From Limnomonas spitsbergensis (taxonomy: Eukaryota; Chlorophyta; Chlorophyceae; Chlamydomonadales): a stretch of DNA of 64,000 bases. The stretch is from positions 1,116,001-1,180,000 of the forward strand of contig JAYJMM010000039.1 in assembly GCA_037349105.1 (NCBI GenBank). The letters are read 5' to 3'. The notes beneath the pieces are model-generated. The model was not told the DNA's origin and searched no databases. It saw only the letters and a program-made list of their open reading frames with translations. This document shows positions 11,801 to 21,100 of this stretch, in pieces (position 1 is the first letter of the stretch; each line of letters begins with the position of its first letter). The position numbers and the translations under genes were made by a program.

Positions 11801-14093
11801 ACTGCCGCCACATGCTTCCATGGGTGCCCACTAATGCAAAAGTGCCTGAATGGGTTTCTTGTCTCACGGAACCCGATGTGTCAATAACGTTACACCCCTG
11901 GGCCCGCTCAAAGCTCGGCCGCGTGGGCGCCCAACTGTTCTGAAGGAGTACGGTATTAAAGGAGGAACTAAAAGGAAGAGAGGGGGAAAGGAATAAAAGG
12001 AGAGGCCGGGAAAGCAAAGAAGACCAAGTCCAACATTTGAGTTCCACTAGAGACTAGCCCTCAACAAAGCCTCTAAGAAAAGAAAAGTCCAAAAAAACAA
12101 GCGTGTCCCACCCCTGCTTGGCCGCGAGGGCGCCCCACTGATCAGAAGGGAGAATAGAAGAAACTAAAAAGGGGGCAAACAACAACAACAACAGCAACAA
12201 AAAAAGACCAAAAGAGAAGGCCGGAAAGGCAAACGACACCGGCGCCTCAGAATCCCTAGAGACTCACCCTCAACAATGCCCACCGCACAGTCCACAAAAG
12301 CAAGTGCGTCCCACCCTTGCTCAGCCTGGTACAAATGGTGGAAGTTAGTGGCAGCGCCCGGAGGACCTGCCTAACCCTGCTCCCGTAACTGCTCCCTGAC
12401 ACTAAGGCACTGGAAGCACACATGTAGCGCATCCTCTACTTGCTCTCTATCCCCCCGTGCCCAACACCGCTGGTAGCAGCGTGCTACGGAACCCGATGTG
12501 TGCGCCTGTCTCCCTCCCTAACGAGGATGCGATTGCAACACAGATGCCTTGAAGCCAAATTGTGCCCCACCAGTGCCAGAATAGGGCCAGAATTGTGCCC
12601 CACTAATGCCAGAATAGGGCCAGAATTGTGCCCCACTAATGCCAGAATAGGGCCAGAATTGTGCCCCACTAATGCCAGAATAGGGCCAGAATTGTGCCCC
12701 ACTAATGCCAGAATAGGGCCAGAATTGTGCCCCACCAGTGCCAGAATAGGGCCAGAATTGTGCCCCACCAGTGCCAGAATAGGGCCAGAATTGTGCCCCA
12801 CTAATGCCAGAATAGGGCCAGAATTGTGCCCCACTAATGCCAGAATAGGGCCAGAATTGTGCCCCACTAATGCCAGAATAGGGCCAGAATTGTGCCCCAC
12901 CAGTGCCAGAATAGGGCCAGAATTGTGCCCCACCAGTGCCAGAATAGGGCCAGAATTGTGCCCCACTAATGCCAGAATAGGGCCAGAATTGTGCCCCACT
13001 AATGTCAGAATAGGGCCAGAATTGTGCCCCACTAATGCCAGAATAGGGCCAGAATAGGGCCCCACTAATGCCAGAATTGTGCCCCACTTATGCCAGAATA
13101 GGGCCAGAATTGTGCCCCACCAGTGCCAGAATAGGGCCAGAATTGTGCCCCACCAGTGCCAGAATAGGGCCAGAATTGTGCCCCACTAATGCCAGAATAG
13201 GGCCAGAATTGTGCCCCACTAATGCCAGAATAGGGCCAGAATTGTGCCCCACCAGTGCCAGAATAGGGTCACAATTGTGCCCCACCAGTGCCAGAATAGG
13301 GCCAGAATTGTGCCCCACTAATGCCAGAATAGGGCCAGAATTGTGCCCCACTAATGCCAGAATAGGGCCCCACTAATGCCAGAATGGTGCCCCACCAGTG
13401 CCAGAATAGAGTCCAACTGCCGAATGCTCGCAATGGTGGCCTAAATGGATGGCCAAGCTACCTATGCCTGGTCCTCTTTTACCCCCTCCCCTGTTGAAAA
13501 CACGCCCTTGCTGGCCCTCCCTCGCAGAGCTCCTCCACAAGTCGGAAGACGAGGTCCTCGCTGAGGTCCAGCCGCACTACTTGCGCGGTCTCATCCACAT
13601 GAAGCAGCAGCAGCTGAAGCAGGAGTACGAGGCCAAGAAGTTTCAGGCGCAGCAGCAAATGGGCAGCGGCGGCGGTGGGGGGCAGACCGGCCTGGCGCGC
13701 CGTCCGGATGAGCAGGCGGCGGAGCAGAGGCGGGGCTGGGGCGCCGTGAGCGGGATGGGAGGTGCAGGCAACGGGGCAAGCCTGGCGCCAGAGAGCGATC
13801 CTGGTCTGAGCGGCCGGTCTGATTTCGGAGCGCCCCCCGGCTCCTCTTCCTCCTCCGGGGAGGGTGCAGTGGAGGTTGGCGCGCCCGACGACGGCCCGGC
13901 GCGTCGCTCGGTCGCTGGGGACAGGAGACGGGGTGGCGTAGGGAGCGGGGCATGGCCCTCGGGGACGACCGAGGGGGAGGGGAAGTGGCAGCCCAGAGGC
14001 TCCTCCCCGCAGGAATGGGAGCAGCGTGGCCAGCAGGGAAAGGATGATCCCTGGCTGGTCATCTCAGATCAGGACGGGAGACCTGCGCGATGA
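2879..14093 (+). CDS. Six-exon gene, 350-residue protein of unknown function with two short hydrophobic segments
   Basis: Exons: 2879-2926, 3829-4053, 8742-8826, 10334-10386, 10820-10895, 13528-14093 (TGA). All five junctions are GT-AG and every phase agrees (1053 nt, 350 codons plus stop). The protein begins MSDPDVIIDDTQRVQE and continues LAKQLAGSPPPAYVREINKL. A small-residue hydrophobic segment (KMMGGVAAGGVLGI, exon 3) and a second one (AVMTAAGGLVGYLSFVVG, across exons 4-5) follow. After them comes a charged helical stretch (LLHKSEDEVLAEVQPHYLRG, then KQQQLKQEYEAKK) and a Gly/Ser/Pro-rich tail. This suggests a membrane-associated protein with two short hairpin-like segments. I do not recognise the family. 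Exon choice rests on codon phase and composition, not homology; exon 4 (53 nt) is the weakest. A TGTAA, the usual volvocalean poly(A) signal, lies at 14346. Confidence 0.68.
4122..5155. other. Start of intron 2, no gene seen
   Basis: This is part of the long intron 2 (4054-8741). Reading frames here overlap on both strands and have no recognisable motif. From about 5040 the sequence becomes a loose mixture of CCTGTGA/CCTGTAA-like words, which grades into the tight 28-bp satellite that starts near 5156. Confidence 0.5.
5156..8528 (+). repeat. 28-bp satellite, about 120 tandem copies, inside an intron
   Basis: The unit is TGTGATCACTATCTAGGG followed by MCCCTTGWCM (28 bp). It contains the palindromes TGATCA and CTAG. 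About 120 copies fill 3.4 kb with almost no length change; one 27-bp unit occurs near 5740. Nearly all variation is at three positions: A/C after CTAGGG, A/T after CTTG, and C/A before TGTGATCA. Rare private variants (CACTTTCT near 5563 and 6570, CTATGATC near 6844) mark longer-range duplications. Stops are frequent in all frames, so it is non-coding. It lies wholly in intron 2 of the 350-residue gene. Confidence 0.98.
8629..8665 (+). repeat. Diverged duplicate of the exon 3 start
   Basis: The sequence GCTGGCGAAGAGCAGCC, with GTCAGGTGGA after it, resembles the true start of exon 3 at 8742 (TTGGCAAAGAGCATCC, then GGCAAGTGGA). It would read LAKSSRQVE against LAKSIRQVD. It lacks a good acceptor and runs into stops, so it is an old partial duplication about 110 bp upstream of the real exon. 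Confidence 0.5.
8813..8896 (+). repeat. 28-bp unit in three perfect tandem copies spanning a splice donor
   Basis: The unit begins CCTCGGGATCACATGTGAGT and ends GTGCACGT. The first copy contains the last bases of exon 3 and its donor (GTGAGT at 8827). The other two copies repeat the same donor at 8855 and 8883. Because 28 is not a multiple of three, use of a downstream donor would change the reading frame. Confidence 0.92.
9485..9926 (+). repeat. 122-bp tandem repeat, about 3.6 copies, alternating two variants
   Basis: Copies start at 9485, 9607, 9729 and 9851, exactly 122 bp apart. Copies 1 and 3 read GGTGGTTGTGCAGG where copies 2 and 4 read GGTGGGTGTGCGGG, so the real period is a 244-bp dimer. 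Each unit holds a hairpin: CTCTTCACAT, a GATGGG loop, then ATGTGACGAAGAG. It lies in intron 3 of the 350-residue gene. Confidence 0.93.
9961..10026 (+). repeat. 33-bp direct duplication
   Basis: Two perfect copies of a unit beginning GCCTCAAGGTGGTGGGGTCT, directly after the 122-bp array in the same intron. Confidence 0.9.
10918..11310 (+). repeat. Degenerate G-rich tandem repeat interrupted by a TIR element
   Basis: Short units built from GTGGCCAAATATAAGG and GTTGGGTGTAGTGGTCAAG recur through this part of intron 5. The block is split by the small inverted-repeat element at 11096-11275, so the repeat is older than that insertion. Confidence 0.65.
11096..11275. mobile_element. 180-bp TIR element (MITE) with TA target, TACCGTAGAC family
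   Basis: The left end reads TACCATAGACGCTCTTTGCC. The right end, reverse-complemented, reads TACCGTAGACTTGTTTTGCC (15 of 20 identical, then TCCGC in both). Flanking bases fit a TA target duplication, as in Tc1/mariner-type or Stowaway-like elements. No protein is encoded. Similar ends occur at 24413-24602 and at 47618. Confidence 0.75.
11882..12485 (-). mobile_element. 5'-truncated LINE fragment with 16-bp target site duplication
   Basis: The minus strand shows the LINE 3' region: a C-terminal coding remnant, a pyrimidine-rich tail, then the TTGGGCGCCCACGCGGCCGA signature and GGTGTAACGTTATTG at 11882. The word ACGGAACCCGATGTGT occurs at 11866-11881 and again at 12486-12501, immediately outside both ends. 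That is a perfect 16-bp duplication, typical of target-primed reverse transcription. It sits in intron 5 of the 350-residue gene. Confidence 0.88.
12561..13406 (+). repeat. 33-bp minisatellite, about 25 copies
   Basis: The unit is GTGCCCCACTAATGCC followed by AGAATAGGGCCAGAATT, with ACTAATG/ACCAGTG variants. As 33 is divisible by three, several frames stay open across the array on both strands (plus-strand reading RIGPELCPTNA repeated). A partial unit near 13050-13075 breaks the frame. It lies in intron 5, just before the last exon of the 350-residue gene, so the open frames are not taken as genes. Confidence 0.96.
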
Positions 14094-14464
14094 CCGGCTG
14101 ACGGATCGGCAAGGAGGGGGGGGGCTAGGGGGCGAGAATCAGGGTTTTGCCTCTCTGGGCGTGGATCTGGAGGGACCAGCATTGGTTTTGGCTTGTGTGC
14201 TGCTATTGTGTCAGCCTGGTAAGGATGCGAGGGTGGTTGACAGGTGAGGTGTTTCTAGGATTGGGCTTGAATATGTGTGCCGTTGGCAGGCATTGTACTG
14301 GTAGAGTTTGGCCAGACATGCAGCGGTGCTCCCCATTCTCTGGGATGTAATATAGATGTCGGATCAGGGCTCGTAAGAACTAGCGAATTGTAATATCAAC
14401 TGTTTTCACCAGAGGGTTTTCACGCTTAATCCGGCCGATTTCGCATGACCCCGAAGGTGGGCTA
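14094..14464. other. 3' flank of the 350-residue gene
   Basis: Presumed 3' UTR and spacer. It contains TGTAA at 14346 and again near 14387, and no further exon was recognised before the LINE begins. Confidence 0.4.
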
Positions 14465-16245
14465 ACACCCACATGTGGCGTTTGTGGATTTCACCAAGGC
14501 CTATAACTGTGTGCCACAGGAGCACCTATGGCAGCACCTGTCTGAGCGGCTTCCCCTGCCTGTTGTGCGCTGTGCAAGTGCTCTACAAAGGTGCAGTCTA
14601 CACGCTCACAGACGGTCATAAAAGCCTTTGCCCCGTGCCTTGCACCCGTGGTATCAAGCAGGGCTGCCCACTCAGCCCCCTCCTCTTCAGTCTCTTTATC
14701 AGCAATCTGCCGGGCGTGATCACAGCCCAGCGCCGGGCAGAGGGCGTTGTACTGGGGGCGGGGTGAAGACTCAGGTGCCTCATATGTGGATGACCTCACC
14801 CTACTAGCCAGCAGCCCGGCAGGGCTGCACCGCCTACGAGATGCCCTGCATGAATATGCGGCGGTCGAGCAGCTCCAGGTCAACGTTAGCAAGGCAGAGA
14901 TATTGGAGTTTGGCAGCCGCTTGGCTGCGCAACGCCAGCAATCAGCCCATCCTTGCGCATATAGTCCTGATAGGATAGTTCTGACGCGCGTCCAGGATTT
15001 CAAGTTCTTGGGCATCATTCAGCATGAGAGCGGCAGCATGAGGAAGGCCATGTAAGGCATAGCAGTGCCTTTGGCTGCAGCGTGTCCGCCGCATGGTGCC
15101 GAGGTGCACCTCAGGCATCACTTGCCTACACGCATCCTGTTAGCGTCTGTCTATGCAGCGCCTGCAGCCAACTGTGGTGATGTGGTGTGGGCCACTGATC
15201 ATCTCAGGCAGCGGCATTGCCTCAAGAGCAGGATGCAGTCCAGCTTCCTCCAGCGTCTACGTCAGGCTGCAGGGCTACCTGCGTCCGCTGCCAGCTGGGG
15301 GTTATGAGGGAGCTGCAGATCCAGCCGTTGCAGTTGGTGGCAGCATGTACTTCGCTTCTACAACGCAGCGGTCGCACCAGCAGCACATTAAAACGGCCCA
15401 CTCATGGCGGCTGCCAAGGCAGCTCACTGTCAGGCAGGGCACCCGGGGGCGCAATTGGTACAGTGAATTGCTAGGTGCCTTGCTGGAGCTGGCGCTGGGA
15501 TCAGCCGTCCCCAAACTGCGTCTGACATGAGGTATGACCCACAGCCGCTACCTGTCACAGAGGTGCTAGCGCTACTTGATGCAGCATATGAGCGTGCACA
15601 GCTGGATGCAGCTGGCAGAAGGGACCCCAGAGATCCTGCCACTGCACACAGGTCTGCGGCCGCCTACTGCACCTGGTTGCAGTCTACGGCGGGCGCAGGC
15701 CAGGGGCCGCACTAGCCGAAGGGAGTGTGCTTGCGTCCGCACCAATTTAAGGCTGCGACTCGGCGACGTCGGCACGGCTGACACTAGAGGACGGCGCAGC
15801 GGTCAGCAGCGTGACAGTCGGTGCTGCCAGCCATGTTGGGCTAGGGGAGACGGCAAGCACGTGCAGGACGCGTTGTATGCATGCTTTCAATGCCAATGCA
15901 GGATCAACTTAGGGAGCGGGGATGGGCAGGTCCTGCGAATGGTGCTGGAGACTTGTTTCAGTTGCACCGGGGCAGGCTTGTGTGGGATGCCCTGGCTTTT
16001 GTGGACCGTGGTAGATGTCGTTGATGCGTAGAAGTTTTCAGAGGCTGGACCTTCCTGTTTTGTTTTCCAGCCTTTTGTCTGTCCCTTCACTTTATTTCCC
16101 ACTTTTCCCGAGACTTTCTCTCCTCCCCCCTCCCTGCCCCCTTGATTTGTTTCGTTCTTTCCTCCCACCCCTTTAGTTAGGCGCCTATACGGCCGAGCCT
16201 TTTTGAGCAGGGCCCAGAGGTGTCACGTCTTTGACCCACATTGCT
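14465..16245 (+). mobile_element. Decayed non-LTR retrotransposon (LINE) with reverse-transcriptase and zinc-binding remnants
   Basis: Reverse-transcriptase blocks appear in order: VAFVDFTKAYNCVPQEHLW (14477-), GIKQGCPLSPLLFSLFISN, then SYVDDLTLLASS (catalytic YxDD) and FKFLGIIQHESG. At least one frameshift near 14760 and several stops separate them. Further 3' is a Cys-rich C-terminal region like the zinc-binding domain that follows the RT in L1-like elements, a pyrimidine-rich tail, and the GGCGCC...GGCCGAGC 3' signature near 16186-16240. The 5' part, including any endonuclease, is missing. The element is inactive. The family is L1-like by domain order, an inference. Confidence 0.88.
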
Positions 16246-18156
16246 CCCCCTCCACAGGGCTGATATAGTGATATGTCACGGTGATGACAGCCCCGTTCGA
16301 GATTTTTGCTGTTATTTCACGTCTGCAAAGGATAATATTAACATCTTGCCCTTGCCGCAATGCCACAGGGATATCAGGTTCTCACAGGAGACTTCCCACT
16401 TGTCATGTCGCACTTGACAGGAGACTTCCTCAGGAACCAGGTATCCAATTAAACAAACTGCGAGTAGTGACTGGACCAATGGGATAGTCCTCTCAATTGG
16501 CCACCAGTAGGCACGCACATATATACAGGCCTGCAGCGAACAATGGTCTAAAGACGGAACACACACCTCAGCAAAGGGTACAAGTATCGAACTTGTGCCT
16601 GCACCGTAAGATGATTATCGGTATCCAACAAAACAAAATACATCCAACGAAGTACAGGCCCTTCCACTGACAGCACCAGTGTTGGAGATGCCAATGACGG
16701 TATACCTCTGGGCCCTGCTTGAGATGTAATTATGTTCCACCACAATTATCCACGCCTGGAGCCATTTATAAAAGAATGAAACAAAAACGTGCAAAGTGCA
16801 CTTTGGACCAAAGCAATGTATGCCAGAAGTTACCGCCTGCGCTTCATGATTTAGGGCAGACTTTTTCGAGTGACCGGGTCCCCACACATTAACACATTAC
16901 CTCTTAGCAAAGTCATTTCATTGTATACTCAGCAACAAATGAACCATGCTGGTGAGATGTGAGCCCCATGGGCAGCCTCAGTCCATATGATGGCAAGCAT
17001 GTAAGTACCATGGGCAGTCTCCATCTATATGATGCCAAGACACAAAGGGCTTCCAAGGACGACGCACAAGCCTTCAAAAATTGCGCCCTGCACTTGGTTT
17101 GACAAGCCTGTAAGCACCGTGAACACTCTCAATCCAAATGACGCCAAGAGATACTAAGGGCGTTTCTGCCAATACAAACATCCATTCAGGCTACCGTAAC
17201 CACTTAAAAAACTCAGAATAGCGGAAAAGACAAACCGCCAGATCTATCTTCCCCTTCCACCTGCGCCCCTCGCTTGATCAATTACACCATCACAGACTAA
17301 GAAGTATTATAAACGGCTGCCGAGGCTTACTTTGTGTTACTAGGAGGGCTTCTTTTTAAGCGCATGCCACCTTCATTCCAGCGCCGCCCACGCGGTCGAG
17401 CCCTTTTGAGCAGGGCCCACAGGTGTAACGTCATTGACCCACATTCCAGCTATCCCACCCCCCTTCAACGGCTGAGAAGACCTTCTGCAGCAAGCCCTCC
17501 TGCTTGAACCACATGCCAGACGCCGGTGATGTTCTTGTCACCATGAGCCCAACAGCAGCATTCCAGCTGACCCACAAAAGCAGTCCACTGCATGCTAAAA
17601 TACACCGTACATTCCTGGTCGTAACTAACCGCCGCCACCGGAAATTGATTCCAGAACCCTCATTCCTTCATGTTGCAGGACTGCCCGGCATGCCTAGCCA
17701 CAACATGCTTGCTGCTGTGCACGTGCTGTTCCCCCCATGTAGACCGTGTCCTGGCCACCACAATCCATCCCAATCCTAGACAGCTGCAGGGATCCCCCCC
17801 TTCGTCAGCCTCTTCAGCCACCCGAACCTTAGTGAGCTTCTTCAGCCGCCCGCCCCTTAGTCAGCCGCCTCTTCAGCAGCCCGCCCCTTAGTAAGCAGCC
17901 CCTTCGCCAGCCATCCGCCCCTTTCCTAGTGCACATCCGGGATCTGAGCTGACATCCACCCCCGGATCGTCCCCCTCAGCCCGCCTCCAACGCAGACCCC
18001 ACCCCTCTTAGTCCACCACCGGAATCAGCGCTGACATCAAACCTCGAGTCTGCCCCCTCAGCCCGCCTCTCAATCCACCTCCGGGATAAGCGCTGATATC
18101 CAATAATCCGCCTCTGGTCCGCCCCATCAGCCAACCGCAGACGCCACACCCGCCTT
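16246..18156. other. Gene-poor spacer with a LINE 3'-end fragment
   Basis: No supported exon. A second LINE 3' signature occurs at about 17387-17445 (CGCCCACGCGGTCGAGC, then GAGCAGGGCCC and GTGTAACGTCATTGACCC). From about 17800 to 18150 there is a pyrimidine-rich, loosely repeated stretch (CCGCCCCTTAGT, CCACCTCCGGGAT-like words) next to the 3' end of the ZIP gene. Confidence 0.5.
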
Positions 18157-21100
18157 TCAATCCACCTCCGGGATGAGTGCTGATATCAGAAGAGGTACCA
18201 GAGAGGACCCCACCAGCACCGCCAGAACCGCAGCACCCGCCGTCGACCCCCCCCGCTGCTTGCCCTCCACGCTGCCAGCAGGATCTGCCCCTGCCCCCAC
18301 CGCCACGCCCTCCGGCGCGCGAGCGTGGTCGTGGGACGAATGGCTGTGTGCGTCATGGCCGCCAGAACCTGTCACAGACGCCAGCACCGGCGGCAGGACG
18401 TGCACCAGGCCGGCATGCAGGACCGTGCCCCCGGAGAACAGGATGCACAACGCAACGTTGCGGGCATCCGACAGGGACACGATGCGCCCGAGTACGAAAA
18501 ACGTGGAGAGTGCCAGGACCGGGGCCGCGGAGCTGAACAGCAGCAGGCCTGCACAGCGGGCGGGGGCGGCCAGCACGTTGGAAGTGAATGACGTCACACG
18601 ACTGGACCCAGCTCAAAAGGGCACGGAAGCGTGGGCGCCCAAATGACAGGTTCGAAACAAAGGGAAGACGAGGGAGATAAAGAGGGACAGCAGGGAAAAA
18701 GAGGGTCACAAGAAAACAGGTCAGTTTGGGATGTGAGTGTGAGCATTGGTTATAAGAAGGAGTGCTAGCATGGACCTCTTGACTAGCGTTCCCGTTACCC
18801 GGTTCATGCCTGTTGTTCAAAGGTGCTAGGTTAGAACGAGTGCATGTAACATGCAGCTGAAAGGCCCCCAGGAGCAGGGCAGGGCAGGGCAGGGCGGGGC
18901 GGGGCGGGGCGGGGCGGGGCGGGGCGGGGCGGGGCGGGGCGGGGCGGGGCGGGGCATGGCGGGGCGGGGCGGGGCGGGGCGGGGCGGGGCGGGGCGGGGC
19001 GGGGCGGGGCGGGGCGGGGCGGGGCGGGGCGGGGCGGGGCGGGGCGGGGCGGGGCGGGGCGGGGCAGGGCAGGGCAGGGCAGGGCAGGGCAGGGCAGGGC
19101 AGGGCAGGGCAGGGCAGACTGGCAGACCAACAGACCAACAGGTGTCAAAGCACTGAACAGCACTTTGGGTAAACCCTGTGGCAGGACAGGCGGACAAGCC
19201 CACTCCGATATGACACACAGCGTAAACTCCTGCTGCCGGGGTGCTGTGCGATTGCACCGTAATTCAGAAATTGTGCAAGTAATTACAGTCTCTTACTTTT
19301 AAAAGTAGCTGAATTTGCCTTGAAATTACGGTGACTGATACTCAGCTACGCAATTCAGCCACCGTAAGGGGCCTAATCGGCATAGCACTGACTGAAAGAA
19401 ACCCTAAACCCTAAACCCTAATCGGCACAGCCCTGAATGCCACCCAGGACATCTGGTGCCAGATGCCTGGATTCATGAGACGTGACTAGCACTGCAAAAC
19501 CCTAAAATGGCAACAGCAAGCACTGCCAAAGAGGGCTGCTCAGCATTAGGCAGCCCTCCCAGCCCTCCCAGCGTATCGTTTCCTTGTGCTGATCACCGCA
19601 CCCCAGCCCAGTCGTTTCCCAGAGCCACCTGTAGTACTCAGAGAGCCTCTGGCAGTGCTCATGCATTAAGACCCCGAGACTGGGTTAAAGGTTGAGGGTT
19701 TGGAGTTTCAAAAACCAATCTGCAGCCTCAAAAGCTCTCTCGGCATTAACTCTCTTCACCCCGCATAGCCCTCCCAGTTTTCGTTTGTTTGTTTGCGCAC
19801 AACATTTCCTTGGGCAGGCTGTTGGGCAGGCTGTTGGGCAGGTAGCACGGAGCACTGTTTCTTTCATAGATTTCGGCCATTAATTGTTGGATACTGAAAT
19901 CTTCGTAACAAGTGCCGCGGGCGCAAAAAATCCGGATTCTCAGTGTTTCCCGCTAACCTTCGGGATTGTTTTGGTATTGAGCGATTGCGTTGGACTCCAA
20001 GACCACAAATTGTCCGATTCCACGTTTTGGTACAAATCGTACCCAGTACGTACTAAAAGAATCACTGGCCCTGAGCCAATGGGGACCAAGCCTCAAACAC
20101 CCTGCGGCCAGTGGCTCAAGCAACAGGGCTTGATGCACCGGGCCCTCCAGTCACAGACTCAAATATAGCTGGACCAAAATTATTAAATGCTGGGAGTCCC
20201 AAAATAAACTCTTGTCCCCAGCCTCCAAGCCCATATCTGATGAAGGATGATTTAGGATGAATCAGGATGAAGGATGATTTAGGGTGCTTTAGGGTGAATT
20301 AGGATGAAGGATGATTTAGGGTGAATAAGGATGAAGGATGATTTGGGGTGATTTAGGGTGAATAAGGATGAAGGATGATTTAGGGTGATTTAGAGTGAAT
20401 AAGGATGAAAGATTATTTAGGGTGATTTAGGGTGAATTAGGATGAAGGATGATTTAGGGTGATTTAGGGTGAATTAGGATGAAGGATGATTAGAGTGAAT
20501 AAGGATGAAGGATGATTTAGGGTGATTTAGGGTGAATTAGGATGAAGGATGATTGATGGTGAATTAGGATGAAGGATGATTGATGGTGCTTTGGGTGCTC
20601 ACCCTAAATAAGCACTGCCCCCAGCCTCATCTCTCTGCAACCTCCCAGCCCTGCATCCAGTGTGCCTTTAAGTGCGCAGTGTATCGCCCTTGGCAGGCTG
20701 CTGGGCAGGCAGCACTGGGCCATCAGGGACCCAACCTTGGCCGCAGCCTACGCCTGCTGACCTGAGCAACACGACCTGCTGCACCAGGCCATCCTGGCCA
20801 TAGCCGGAGATGTAGCTGAATTGTAGCTGAAGACAGTCAAAATATAATTCCAGACACAAGTAGGAAAACAAAATCCAGGTCCGCTCATAAATTATAAGCC
20901 CTCCCAGCCTAGCCTAGTTCAGCTACATAGGCCAAGATGTAGCTGAATCATAGCTGAAGAGCATCCAGATAACAGCCCTATCCCCCGCCTCACCTCTCTG
21001 CAGCCTCCAGCCCTCCCAGCCTGCGCCTCTCAGGTAGGAGGCCAGCCCGAACGCGACGGGGAACTTGTGGATAAGGATGGCAGACCCGACGCTTGCCGAA

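Noticed and set aside
12440..13376. Open frames encoding 11-residue repeats on both strands
   Set aside because: A 33-bp unit free of stops explains all of them; there is no start context or flanking coding sequence.
18353..19257. Long Pro/Arg/Ala and Gly/Arg frames across the GGGGC tract
   Set aside because: They are open only because the pentamer lacks stops; the region is intron 5 of the ZIP gene.
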